NCBI RefSeq assembly: GCF_014898815.1
Contig: NW_026515477.1
Coordinates: forward strand, 558,001-622,000
Source: Panonychus citri
Lineage: Eukaryota > Arthropoda > Arachnida > Trombidiformes > Tetranychidae
Length of the DNA stretch: 64,000 nt
Reading direction: 5' to 3'
The notes beneath the pieces were generated by a model. That model was given only the letters and a program-made list of their open reading frames with translations. It ran no database searches and was not told the origin of the DNA. Within the stretch, counting starts at the first letter, position 1. The number at the start of each line of letters is the position of its first letter. Position numbers and translations under genes: made by a program. Shown piece after piece: positions 1-11,700 of the stretch.

Positions 1-3000
1 GGTCAATTTTCTTCTGTTGTTGATTAAATCACAACAATTAACATTAATCAATATCTGATGACAACCATTAAATCCTCTCAATGTTGTTGTATTAGTTTAT
101 TGTGGTTGTCGTCGTTGGTGTTGTTGTTGTTGGGTTGAAATTATTGGTATCTACCTTTTGTTGTTGTTGTTGATTACTTGTTATTGGTTTGATGATGATG
201 TTGTTGATTGTTGTTGTTGATTTTTTGCTTTCTGATGATGTTGATGATGTTAGTTGAATCTCCCATCAACAGCAACTAACAGCAAAAACCGAGTCGGGTT
301 CTTAACGCTCCAAAAGATCCAATGCTGCGGATATCAATCACTAAATTCAGTTCCGATTCATGAAGAAGATGATGATGATGATTAGGTTGAAGTAGAAAAA
401 GAAACAAGTTTTATCTTTCAAAGTGGAAACTTTTACTCACTTATTTATCTTTCAACATTCGACATTATTTTTTTTTTCTGTCTATTTACCTTTCGCTCTA
501 ATATTTTACCATTTTCATCTTCTCTCCTTTTCTCCTTCTTCGTCTTCTTTATCATCCTTAATCTTACCCTTTTTCTTTCTTTATCTCTGTCTTCCATTTA
601 TCATCATCTTCTCCCACTTTTCTTCCATCTACTTACCTTGTTTTCTGTTTACCTGTAAAACTTTTCCTACTATCGCAACATTTACCTTAACATTTTATCC
701 AATTTCCTACTTCCTTTTTTCTGCTCACTTTTTCTGGTTTTCTGGTCTCTTGAGGTTCGTACTTATTTTGTGTCCCATTGCCTTTTCGTAGTAAAAGAAA
801 AGGTTACGATTTGTTCTGGAAACAATTTACTAATCATTGAGAAATCTCATAAAAGTGGAACTAATTAACTGCTAATTTTTCAACAAAAAATTTCCATTGA
901 TTCAATTCTTTGCAATTTAAGTCATAATAAATGTAATTATCTTGTAAATTGTGGCTCATTTTTCAAGGTGGTGGTGTTTTTATCATGTCATTCAAAGCAT
1001 AATTGTTGAAGGAAATGTAATTGCAATTACAGAAAGAAAGAAATTACATTCAAATTTATTAAAATGCTAACATCATCTAACTGACCAATGGTCAATATCT
1101 CATTATCTATTATCGTTGACGTTGATTGTTGCTATGAAATAATAATGGTTTTGAAATGCGTTAATCAACAAATTGGTAATATTTAAAAGCCTCGAGGTTT
1201 TAAGCTAAAGATCAATGGTCGAGTTTTAAAATTTCGAGTTGAAAAAAAGGTTTATAAATACATGAATGGTTATTAAATATTATATAATAATAATAATGAG
1301 AAGCTTATCTTCATCATCCTTTTCATCATCATCTTCATCTCTTATAATCGGGAAATGAAACTGAGCAAAAAAAAATTAGATAAATGAAACTGGTTTCATG
1401 AATCAAGATGAAAACAAGAATCAACATGATGATGAAGATAAAGATAAAGATGAAGATAAGGATGAAGATGAAGATGAAGATGAAGATGAAGATGAAGATG
1501 ATAGTAGGAACAGGACATGTTGAGGTGAAGGTAAACTGATCTTCATCTTGAGACAGTAACATACATTAAATGGCTTAACGAGGTTGACCAAATGAGAATC
1601 GATTTGATCATTTTGTTTATATTGTTAAAAATCAATTCAATTCAATGTTAATATGGTCGCAGTGAACTTTAATTGTCCTCTAATTGTGACAAAAAATCTG
1701 CAACACTATTGATTTACAATTAAGATGAACAAACAACCAATTGATTTCGAAACAAACTGATAAAGTTTTGTTTCTATCTCTTTTTTTTTGAGATTATATT
1801 TTCGTTACTGATCAAATGTAGTTAACAATTAATCTGATTGTTATAATTAGTTTTTTTTTCTCCAAACATTTTCTTGTCACTGTTCATCAGACTGTACAAT
1901 TTAAAATTCATAATCATTAACTAATCACAATCAGTGATAAAATATTGAGAAAAAAACAAGTTAAATATTAATTTAAATTGTAAACATTAACTATTTGATT
2001 AGTTAATTTTATGTCTAATTGATTGTGTTTGTATTTATGTTTACACCAAATGTTTTCATTACAATTGAAATTAATTGTTTATGAGTAACAAAAGAGGAAG
2101 AAATTAAATTGTAATTTACTTTCGTTGTTAATTGTAGTTGATTGTTACTGTCTACCTCTCTCTCTCTTTCCTTGTTACTCTTATTAATTGTTGGTATTAT
2201 CCTTTTAATTGTATCCCAATTAACAATCCAAGGTTAATTTTATCTGTAATCACAAGATAACAATCAAGTAACAATTAGTTAAATGGTTAAAAATACGATT
2301 AATGTTGATATTACATTGAACTTCAGTCCGGATGGTTAAGCAATTTAAAAGGCGATATAAAAATTGGTTAACTAATCACAATCAACTGATCAATGATAAA
2401 TTGATTGTTGTCATAGTTATTATTAAAAACTAATTAAAGTCCAGTTGATTTCGGGCTAAATAATAAGCTAATTTGTTTCCATTAGCATGTAATTATTAAT
2501 AAACAAAAATCAAATAAACAAATTCAGGGTTAATGATCTAATTAATTGTTAACAATTAAAAGTTTATCATTAAATTGTTACTTTTAAACGTAATAAAACA
2601 ATTAACTACCATAAAAGTAACAGGTAATTGAAGAGCAATTTAATAAAATAATAATAATCCAAAGCTTAAACAATTAATCAATTTCTCATCAACTTGAATT
2701 ATGGTGTTACAATTAACAGAAATTAATAATATTATTTAGTAATTTGTTCACAGAAATCAGTCAATAAATTAATTACCGATCCTTAATGAAGGCTGATTCC
2801 CTTTAATTCAGATTAAAAGTAATTTTCATCAATACGGATTACAATTAATCGATCAACAGTTAATTCAATTGATTAGAGGTTATTCAAAATTCCGAGTGAA
2901 TTTTTGCTAATCTGATTAGAAAAGATGAAATTAATATTATTGTGAGAGTTTTAAATGAGTTGAGATCAAAATAGTTACACTAATTGTTGGTGGTCCGAAC

Positions 3001-3672
3001 ATGAAGCTCATTTAATTTGATTAAATTACAATTCGATTAATTGTTAAAACTGTGATCATGTTGAGAAAACTTTTTTTCATCAATCAGAATTAGTTCATTT
3101 CTCCGACACCAGATGTCACTAGTGATCGGATTCGAGTTCGATTTTACAAACGATTCTGATTGGTCGATTTCTCTCTTGTCACGTGACTTTTTTTCAGGTC
3201 AATTTGAATTTTTTGCTTTCGCTCAACTCAAACGGCTTTTGATCTTAGAAATAGACTTTAGTGTTTGTCTACCTGTTCATCTTTACCTGAGTCTTTTTTT
3301 CAATCTTTTTGTTTGTCAACATTTTTTTTTTGGCGCTTTTCATATTAACCAAATTGTGATTAATTTACTCTGGTTTCTATTGTGTGTGTGTTTTGTTTTG
3401 TCACCAATCAAAGTGAACAATTAATTCTTGGACTAATCAATAAAAAGTGAAGTGTGAAAATTCAATGGATTAAAAAACTGACCAATTCTGATGATCTTTG
3501 TCCACCTCAACACACATGTAAGTAGTTGGTCATTTTTCACCATTTTGAATTTTTGTTTTCTCGCAAATTTAAACATCGAGGTTGTCAAATTGTTGGTGAT
3601 TAATAGTAATTTTGTTTACGTTTATTGTTTAAACTTTGATTGATAGAATTACAATTTTCAAATTTATTTAAT
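1..3672. other. Intergenic, low-complexity AT-rich DNA
   Basis: No gene could be supported here. The stretch has GTT/GAT triplet repeats (roughly 60-260), a pyrimidine-rich block (about 470-730) that gives a spurious Phe/Ser/Leu reading frame, and a GAAGAT-type repeat near 1432-1502 that gives a spurious Ile/Phe frame on minus. Positions about 255-360 are richer in GC than their surroundings and could be a lone exon; see findings. Confidence 0.6.
1432..1502. repeat. GAAGAT/GATAAA hexanucleotide repeat
   Basis: A purine-only tandem repeat of GATAAA and GATGAA units runs for about 70 bases, becoming perfect GATGAA toward its right end. It is a simple repeat. The Ile-Phe-Ile-Phe translation on the minus strand is an artefact of it. 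Confidence 0.85.
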
Positions 3673-4035
3673 TTAAACTGTTGTTGCTCCTATGGAGTCA
3701 ATTGATAGTGATGATGAGGTTGTTGTTGGTTGGGGTGATGGTGGTGGTGGTGGTCGAGGAGTTAATCTGTTGATTGATTGTTGAATTTCACTTAACATGT
3801 AGATGATTGTGTCTAATTTACCATCTAAAGGTGGAGGTGGTGGAGGTGGGAAACCGAAAGGTGGTCGAGGTCCTCGGTGGGGTGGTGGTGGTGGTGGTCC
3901 ACCCATTGGAGGTGGTGGAGGTGGTGGCGGGAAAACATTTGAACCCATTTCTTCAGGATTAAATTGTTCAAATTGTGAGACAACAATCGAGGTGAAACCA
4001 ATAAGAATCAAAGTAAAAACAAACAAAGTTTTCAT
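3673..4035 (-). CDS. Secreted proline-rich protein, 120 aa
   Basis: Single-exon gene for a small secreted protein of unknown role. Residues 1-20 (MKTLFVFTLILIGFTSIVVS) are a clear signal peptide. The rest has three polyproline blocks (about residues 36-43, 47-52 and 64-70) mixed with Gly, His and Arg. A short non-repetitive segment around residues 73-92 (KLDTIIYMLSEIQQSINRLT) looks helical, followed by a Pro/Thr/Ser tail. A TATA box lies about 125 bases upstream on the same strand, so this start is well supported. The overlapping Gly-rich plus-strand frame is its mirror image. A structural, cuticular or salivary protein is possible, but the sequence gives no direct evidence. I recognise no named family. 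Confidence 0.75.
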   Translation of the reverse strand: MKTLFVFTLILIGFTSIVVSQFEQFNPEEMGSNVFPPPPPPPPMGGPPPPPPHRGPRPPFGFPPPPPPPLDGKLDTIIYMLSEIQQSINRLTPRPPPPPSPQPTTTSSSLSIDSIGATTV

Positions 4036-4157
4036 CTTGATTTAAATAGCTCGAGAAACACAAAGAGAGAGAGAGAGAAACAATTAACTAATAACGATCA
4101 AGTTGGACAAATGATTGTAATTTAATTTGATTTGATTGATTTACCCAAAGGGTTTTG

Positions 4158-4165
4158 TTTATATA
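4158..4165 (-). promoter_or_regulatory. TATA box of the proline-rich secreted protein gene
   Basis: On the minus strand the sequence reads TATATAAA-like, about 125 bases before the start codon at 4035. This fits a core promoter with a 5' UTR of roughly 90-100 bases. Confidence 0.6.
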
Positions 4166-5767
4166 CACAAATCTAAACCACTGATTGAATTAATTAGATT
4201 TTAATCAATTGTAAAAGTATCGAGTACAAAACATTAATCAATTGATTATAAGACAAAAATCTGTCTACTCATTGGGTAACAATTGGAAAATTAAATCATA
4301 GAAATGATTTAATTGTTACCCAAACAATAATCCATGAAATTAATTGAACTTGAAAATTGATAATCAAAGTCAAAACCATAAAAACAATTATTTAGATACA
4401 ATTAATCAATTAATTGTACAGAAAAAAAAGAAAAAAAGAAAAAAAAAGTTTTCTTCTTCAATGAAAAGTTAACCATCACAATACAAATACAATTAAATAA
4501 TTGTAAACAAAAACATCAATTGATTTATCAATTAACCCGAATGAAAGTTATCCCTAATTTTGATTAACTTGTATCATGACCTGTGGTCAACAATTGAATG
4601 GAAACATTTTGTAGTGTATAATTTTGCCGTAGGCATGATAATAATAGTAGCCCAACGCAAAGGTAACCATAATTTCAGCCCACCTTTGGGCCATGATAAA
4701 GATGAGGAAGATGATGAAGATAATGATAGAGGATAAAGGTAAAAGTCTATGATAACCTTTGTTCAATTTTCTAAAATAACTTTATTACTCTATCGTCTTT
4801 TTTTTTATTGTGTAGAATAAAAAAAAAAGAATAGAAAAGCTCTAAGTTCTAGTTAAAAAGAGAAAGAGAAAACCATAAGAAATAAGAGATGAGCCAAAGT
4901 CCTAAAACGTGATCTTTCAAGAATTGGCCTTAGAACTTTTGAAGGAAAAAGGGGAAAAACAGGTAGTGAGAAGATGGAGAAGGGGAAAAAGCCACCGGGG
5001 TAACGGTCATTTAAAACTTTCGCTCTTTTCTCTTGTTACCAAAATTCAATATTTTTAACATTTTACGCTTTTTATCATTTCCTTCATAATACATAATATT
5101 ATTATCGTTTCTCTTGCAACAGGTAAACATTTTAGGTCAATACATTAATATGTGTGTATCTTAACTTCGGGCTTGGTGTTTGATTATGCAATTTAAATAC
5201 TCGCACACACATACACACACCTTATACTAACTTGTAACCTAATCCTATTCCCTAAATTATCAAAGTTTGCTAAATCATTGTAATCAACATAATCGTCGTT
5301 TTGTAATTTGTTTTGTTGTATATTAATCGTTGTTTACTTAATTCACATTTTCCGGTTTACTCTCATATTATGAATATGATTGTGATTAAAAGTCTTAAAG
5401 CAACTTAGCTTTGTTTTCTTGTTCTTTTGCTGGAAATTATGATTTAAACATCTACACACTCTCAGGTTAAGGTTCACTTGTTATTGTTATTATTGCCATT
5501 GAATGTTTACCATTGTTAGTTTCTTGTTTTTGCTTATTATGTTTTGGCATGTTTATGATGAGAAGATGATGATGAGGGAACAGGAGGAGGTGGAAAGATG
5601 AAGAAAAGAGATGAGGAGGAGGAAGAGAAGCCATTTTTTTTATTCTTTCTCTCTGCTAATTGTTATTTTCTCTCTCTTTTTATCCAACGTTTTAATCTTA
5701 TCTACGCTTATAACTAGTGGACTTTGGATAACTACTTTTACCTTTAGCAGTTTAATTTAAATGCAAT

Positions 5768-5837
<70 letters not shown>

Positions 5838-7793
5838 AGAATGATAATCAATTTTACCTACAATTTGTCATTCAACTTGGCGAAAGTAAAAAAAAAAGTG
5901 TAATAACAATCAACAACAATCAGTATATCGGCCAATTAAATTGTTTTCAAGGAGCAACAATAAAGACAATAACAATTGAAGTATTAAGATGTTATAATGA
6001 GCCATCTTTCCTGATGGTTTTACCTTAATTCAACTGTACCCAAGTAGCTGTTAGTTTTTTTTGAGCTTCAGAGACTTTTTTCCTTGCAGTTGATGTGCTA
6101 AAGAGTCTAGGCCCTCCAGGAGTGGGGTGGGATTGACAAGGGGCTGTGTGTGTGCGTGAGAGAGAGAGAGTGAGGTTCGTTCACAAGGTTCACGCAAGAT
6201 TAACAGAGCGTCTTGAGCTTCTGCTGTTAAGGGTAACCTTTTACCAGGGCTTAACATTTGTCTTCCCTGTTTGTTGTTGTTGTTGCTTTTTGCCCTCTCA
6301 TCTTAACATTTGGCATTAATGCAGTGAAATGTACTTCCGGTGAATAGGATGAGGGGAAGTGATGCTGTTTGAGATGAAGATAAAATGATCAACATCTCCT
6401 TGGATGTGTAAAAATAAAGATGATGCTCATCTTAAATTGTATATGGAATCCGAATGTTTTAGAACCGGAAAGAATAAGAATATTGTTATTATATTTTATT
6501 TTAATATGTTAGAAAAAAAATATCATTCGAATGACCGGAAGTAGATTTACATTAAATTCGAAAACTTTTTCTGCCAAATATTTACTCTCAATGGATTATC
6601 ATATTAGAGAAAAATGTTTGGTACTTGAACAATTTAAAAAATTCGTGGATTAAATTTTTGATTTTTCTTCTAATTGTTAATCAGCATGATTTTAGTTTTT
6701 TTTTTCTTAATCTGTGATTAGTTGATTAAATTGTGATTGAATGTTTTTCACTTATCATTGTTACAAATTGTTGATTAACAGAAAATTATTATAACGAAAC
6801 AATTAACTCGTTGATTGAATGATTAACCTCAAACCAATTAACTACAACAGAAAAGTTTATATCTGACTAAAATTTGTATGGTTTTCAATAATTGATTAAT
6901 TGCCGATGATTGATTGACAGATTTAGATGGAGGAGGGAATAAGATATTTGAATTTTGTGAGGTCTATTTCGTGTTGATTATTCATACATAAAATAAGAAG
7001 ATGTAGTTAGATGACCATCATCATCTTCTTGATGATAATGATGACCGGAAATGTCGTGAGTTCCTTAATGATAAGTTCCAGTGAACAAAGTTAGGAGAAG
7101 ATGGATCGTCTTCTGATCCATATTGACCTTAAAGTCGTGGCGATTCACATGAAGAGAGAAAGCAAAACAAAATTCATTCATTAAATTTGATTCTCTTTTC
7201 CATTCCAACAATTTACTAATTACAGGTTAACAAGTCGCGTGTATTGAATCAGAAAACTTTTACAACCATTAAACGAGCATCATAATTATGAATTACTATG
7301 GAAATGATAATCAACAATATCATAGTAGTTGTAATAGTTATGAGAATTCAATTCATTTGTTTACCTGTGGTAAAATTTTTCCATTGATCATGGATTTCAA
7401 TTAATCGATTGACCGTCAATTGTAATTGTTATTATTTCTCTACGGAAATGTAATCAATGCTTTCGTGTCATATGTTGATTCGTTGGGTTAATTATCCAAA
7501 CGATTGAAAGTTAATTGATTAAATCTGAATTGAAATGTTTCCAGAATACATGATAAACCGAATCACCATGATCATATATTAAAAGGTGATCGACTGAATT
7601 ACTCTCGTTGCAATTGTATTATGTCAAAATTAACAATTAATCAACTTTATTATAACGTTAATTGTTGGAATATGTATTAGCAGATGATTGTAACACAATG
7701 ATACTGTTAATCATGATATTTCATGATAAATGATCATTCAGACAATTTAATTTGTTCGTCATTACATTTTGTTTACTCCTTCAAGTTTATTCA
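4166..7793. other. Intergenic DNA with CT microsatellite and a GC-richer pocket
   Basis: No supported gene. Contents are a perfect CT microsatellite (5771-5836), scattered purine- and pyrimidine-rich tracts, and a less AT-rich pocket at about 6040-6260. That pocket has an open 68-codon minus-strand frame but no recognisable protein and no clear splice context. Confidence 0.55.
5771..5836. repeat. (CT)33 microsatellite
   Basis: Sixty-six bases of uninterrupted CT dinucleotide, the longest perfect simple repeat in the window. It lies in intergenic DNA. Confidence 0.95.
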
Positions 7794-7801
7794 CTATAAA
7801 G
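7794..7801 (+). promoter_or_regulatory. TATA box of the Ser/Gly/Phe-rich secreted protein gene
   Basis: CTATAAAG lies about 80 bases before the ATG at 7881, giving a predicted 5' UTR of about 50 bases. Confidence 0.55.
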
Positions 7802-7880
7802 TCTATGGTAAACAATTTACACTCTTTAACTTTAATTGTCTTCTCTGTGATTACTAACAATTATAATTGTAACTCGAAAA

Positions 7881-8715
7881 ATGGTTCTAACCTCGTTGAT
7901 CGGACTTTTTGCCTTGACCGTTACCGTTTCTGGTAAGTTTGATAGATTGATTTTCTTTTCTTTTGGAATATCGTTTCAAATATATTTCGATCTTTTTTAC
8001 TTCAGGTAATTTCTTTGGATCACCATTCCCACCGATGCCAAACTTTCCCTCATTTCCCTCTTTCCCTTCGAGCTTTGGATCAGATGATTTCTCTTCTCAA
8101 TCCGCTTACCCTGGATTCAACTCTTTCCAATCTTCATTTCCTTCATTCGGTGGTTCCAATGGTTTTGGTTCTCAATCTTTTGGTTCCTCTTCCGATGGTT
8201 CAGGTAACAATGTTGTCCAAACCATCAAAGTCGAAAAAGATGGACCTGATGGCTCGAAAATAACTGAAACTATCGAAGTCGATGGGCCTAATGGTGGATC
8301 ATCAGTTAATCGTCAATCCTCATCTTCATCTTCATCCAACTATGGAAGTCCAGTGAATGTTGTTCATTTCCAAGGTGGAAATAAAAAGCCCTCAAGCCAA
8401 GGGATCGCTGTTGGTGAACCAAACCCTTCGGCACCAGGAAATCGTGGTTCTAATGGTGGTTTCCCATCATATGATGATTTCTCTAGTTCTTTTAGTAACT
8501 TTAACAATGGATTCTTCCCATCATCAACCGGTATTTCTACCGCTGCTACATCATCTTCGGCCTCTAATTTCGTCACCTCTTCATCGACCAAAACAAATCC
8601 CGACGGAAGTACAGTTACCGAAACTGTAACTTATGATTCAAATAATCCAAGTAAAGTTACTCGGGTCATCAAAAGAATCGATGCCAATGGTAAGGTAACA
8701 ATTAAAACTGTTTAA
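7881..8715 (+). CDS. Secreted Ser/Gly/Phe-rich protein, ~253 aa, two exons
   Basis: Exon 1 (7881-7932) encodes a signal peptide (MVLTSLIGLFALTVTVSG); exon 2 is 8006-8715. The 73-base intron has GTAAGT and TTTTACTTCAG ends, and the phase-1 join restores Gly. The mature protein starts with a Phe/Pro/Ser-rich region of FPS, FPP and FGS repeats. Two related hydrophilic blocks follow. One is near 8209-8280 (VVQTIKVEKDGPDGSKITET) and one is at the C-terminus (NPDGSTVTETVTYDSNNP, then RVIKRIDANGKVTIKTV). Both have the form D-G-S/P-K/T-hydrophobic-T-E-T, suggesting an internal duplication of a small beta-rich unit. An AATAAA is present at 8773. It is probably extracellular (cuticle, silk or saliva), but I recognise no family. 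The TATA box supports the start. Confidence 0.8.
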
Positions 8716-11700
8716 ACTACAATTGGTTAATCTATTTGATTAGAAATCGCGATTAATTATCCATAAATGAGAAATAAAAAACACAATTTAATCTAAATCG
8801 TGATTATATTTGCGCGAATTGATGTAAATACAATCCATGGGAATTTTGTTTCTTCATTGAATACGAAACTTTTTTTTTCTCTCAAAATTCTTGATGATTC
8901 TAAATAATCATCATGTTAAGCATCACCGAACTGAAATGCTCTATCTGTGTGTGGTCAAAGAAGGTAAAAAGTTAATTATTGTTACAATTGACCGAGAATT
9001 GAAATTTGAATGCAATTCAATCAAATTAATCAATGATTGACATTAGAAACTTTCAGACCTCATTGCGAATACCTTTAATTATCATTACATAAGATTGACA
9101 GGTTTACCTGTAACTAAGATAGAGATATATTCAAAATTATATAGGATGATGAGGATTATCAATCTCATTATCTAGAGATGAAGATAAAGATGAGTGTTAA
9201 AAATCATTGATATCGATTTGAATACCTGGTAAGAAGCGACTGCCTCCATCACCACCACCACCTCCTCCTCCTCCTTCTTGATGATAATTCACTTAATCAT
9301 TTGATATGAATGATAATGATTTCTCAGGAAGATGATGATGATGATGATGATGTTAATCTTACCTTTACCTTAATGGAATAAACAAAAGTTTGACCTTGAA
9401 ATATGTTAGATGATTATTTTTGTTTCTCCTCCGTTGATTTTAGGGACAATTTTCATAGAGATTTTTGTTTTCTACTGCTCTTTTTTTCCCTAACTTTTTG
9501 CCTCCTTAATTACTATCATTAAAATTCGTGATCCATTTGTAAAAAGAAAAGAAAGAAAAAAAAAATAAAACAGAAACAGTAGCAATGGTGGTAAAAGATG
9601 AAGATAATGATGATGATGATTGTGACTCTGATAGAAAACTAGAAAACAGGTAAATAAGAAATGATAACAGTGGGTTGATGAATTTTATCTCGGCTCTTTT
9701 TTGCTTCAACAACTTTCATCCAACTCTCTCTCTCTCTCTCTCTCTCATCATTATCCTCCTCTGCCTCCCCTAACCTGCTTCAACAGATATTAAAGTTTCG
9801 TCAACCTTATTATCATCTTCATCGCTCATCATCAACCTTGTCGCTCTTCCCGTTCCCCACCCTCTCCGTTTTACTTTTTGCTATTTTGTCAGTTACAAAA
9901 TACACGCAGTTTTTTATACCTGAAATGTTTTGGATGATGGTCACTATTATCTTAATCATTATCACTATTATATAAACTCTGCTCTCTCTCTCTCTCTTTC
10001 TATCTCTTGAGAGGAGTTTGACCTTAACTTCCGGTCAGCATCTTCTATCATCATGTAATCAAATCTTATAAAGTAAAAGTCGTAGCTTCCTTTTAACATC
10101 ATCATCTTTTTCCTCTTTTTTAATGTATCATCTACACATCGGTCATCTTATCATCATCTTTCATCCTCCCTCATCCTCATCCCTTTTTATATAAATAAAT
10201 GAGGTTGTGAGGCCTTAGCCCAGGCCCTGGACCAAACCTTTTTCGTGTCAAAAATACTTAAATAACGTTATAATGTATAAATATCGTTTATAATAAGTTG
10301 ACCTGCTATTTGCATTTTAAACTTTCCTCTCAACTATTACAATCTTAACACAGTGAAAAAAAAGGTTACAATTTAGTCTTGATTAAACTACTGCTAAGTT
10401 GATAATAATCTGGAACAATTTATATAATTTTAATTGTGATCTAAACTCTAGATCAACCAAAAATAGTGCTACAACAATTAACTTAATCAGGATAAGCAAG
10501 CAAAACAAAAAACAACAACTAATCGTCATATTTACAGTCAGAATTAATGAAAAAAATTCAATTTATTATCATAAAACTATTGAATTTTATGTTTACTTGA
10601 ATGACCATCAATTGATAGTTAATTGTATCACTTTTTATTACTATTAGTTTACCAATAAAATGATTTAATCGATTGAACAATTAACTCAACTGTATTTAAG
10701 GTAATATGTAGGTATCATTACCGACTCTTTCTTTGTTGAATGAGATTCAATCAACCTGAAATTGGTCAATTTACTGACCACACAAAGTTGAATCATCATG
10801 ATAATAGTAACGAAATCATAATAACTGTAATAAGAAGCAATTTATAAATTGTAATGGTCAAAATTTGATTGTTGGTCACTATTTATTTGCTGCTTCCAAG
10901 GGGAAAGTTATCAAAGTGTTGATAATAACAAGTTTGATTTAGTTGATTTCATGTTGATCATTGAAAAATATTTGAAAACTAAATTGTTGCTTAATTATCA
11001 ATCAATTGAATGATTTGATTTTAATAATAATCGCACTTAATTGTTGTAACAGTTTATTTTACATTAATGTTAAATACAAAATTCATTATAATTAAAATCG
11101 TAAGTTTAATTTACTATGAGAGTTAATAATGTTTACGGAAAGCAAAAAATTACAATCTTACAAATCTTAATGATTATTAGTTAAAAAGTTAAATTAACTA
11201 TCATTAAACGTTAATTTAATCACGATTTGTTTTTCTCGCTGTACTTACATTGATCACAATCAACAATTAAATTTAAAATTAATTCAAATTAAAGTAACAA
11301 CTAATATCTCAATGATACAAATTACGTTGACTTTTACTTTTCCTCCCTGATTATGATTATTATTATTTTCCTACTTGATTGTAATCAGCTAATTAAATGA
11401 ATAGTCAATGATCATGGATACTAAATGTATTTACCTGGCAACAACATCAACAACAATTAAAAACTTTAATTGTACTGTTTTCCTATTCAACTCGTGGCAA
11501 AACTTTCACTACAATTTAGGTTAATCTGTGATTACAATTTAACATTTGATTGAATTGTTATTTTTGTGATACTTTCTTAATTGTTGAATCAATTTTTTTT
11601 TGCTCTTACGTTTCCTCCTTTACCTTTATCATACATACAAAACCTTAATTGTGACTTGTAATCATTTAAATAACAATGAAATATATCAAAGGAACTGAGG

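Noticed and set aside
423..791. Open frame of 122 codons rich in Phe, Ser and Leu
   Set aside because: It is the translation of a pyrimidine-rich tract, with no ATG, splice or domain support.
1335..1562. Minus frame with Ile-Phe repeats
   Set aside because: Product of the GAAGAT simple repeat.
3803..4045. Plus-strand Gly-rich frame
   Set aside because: Mirror image of the minus-strand proline-rich gene, which has the signal peptide and TATA box.
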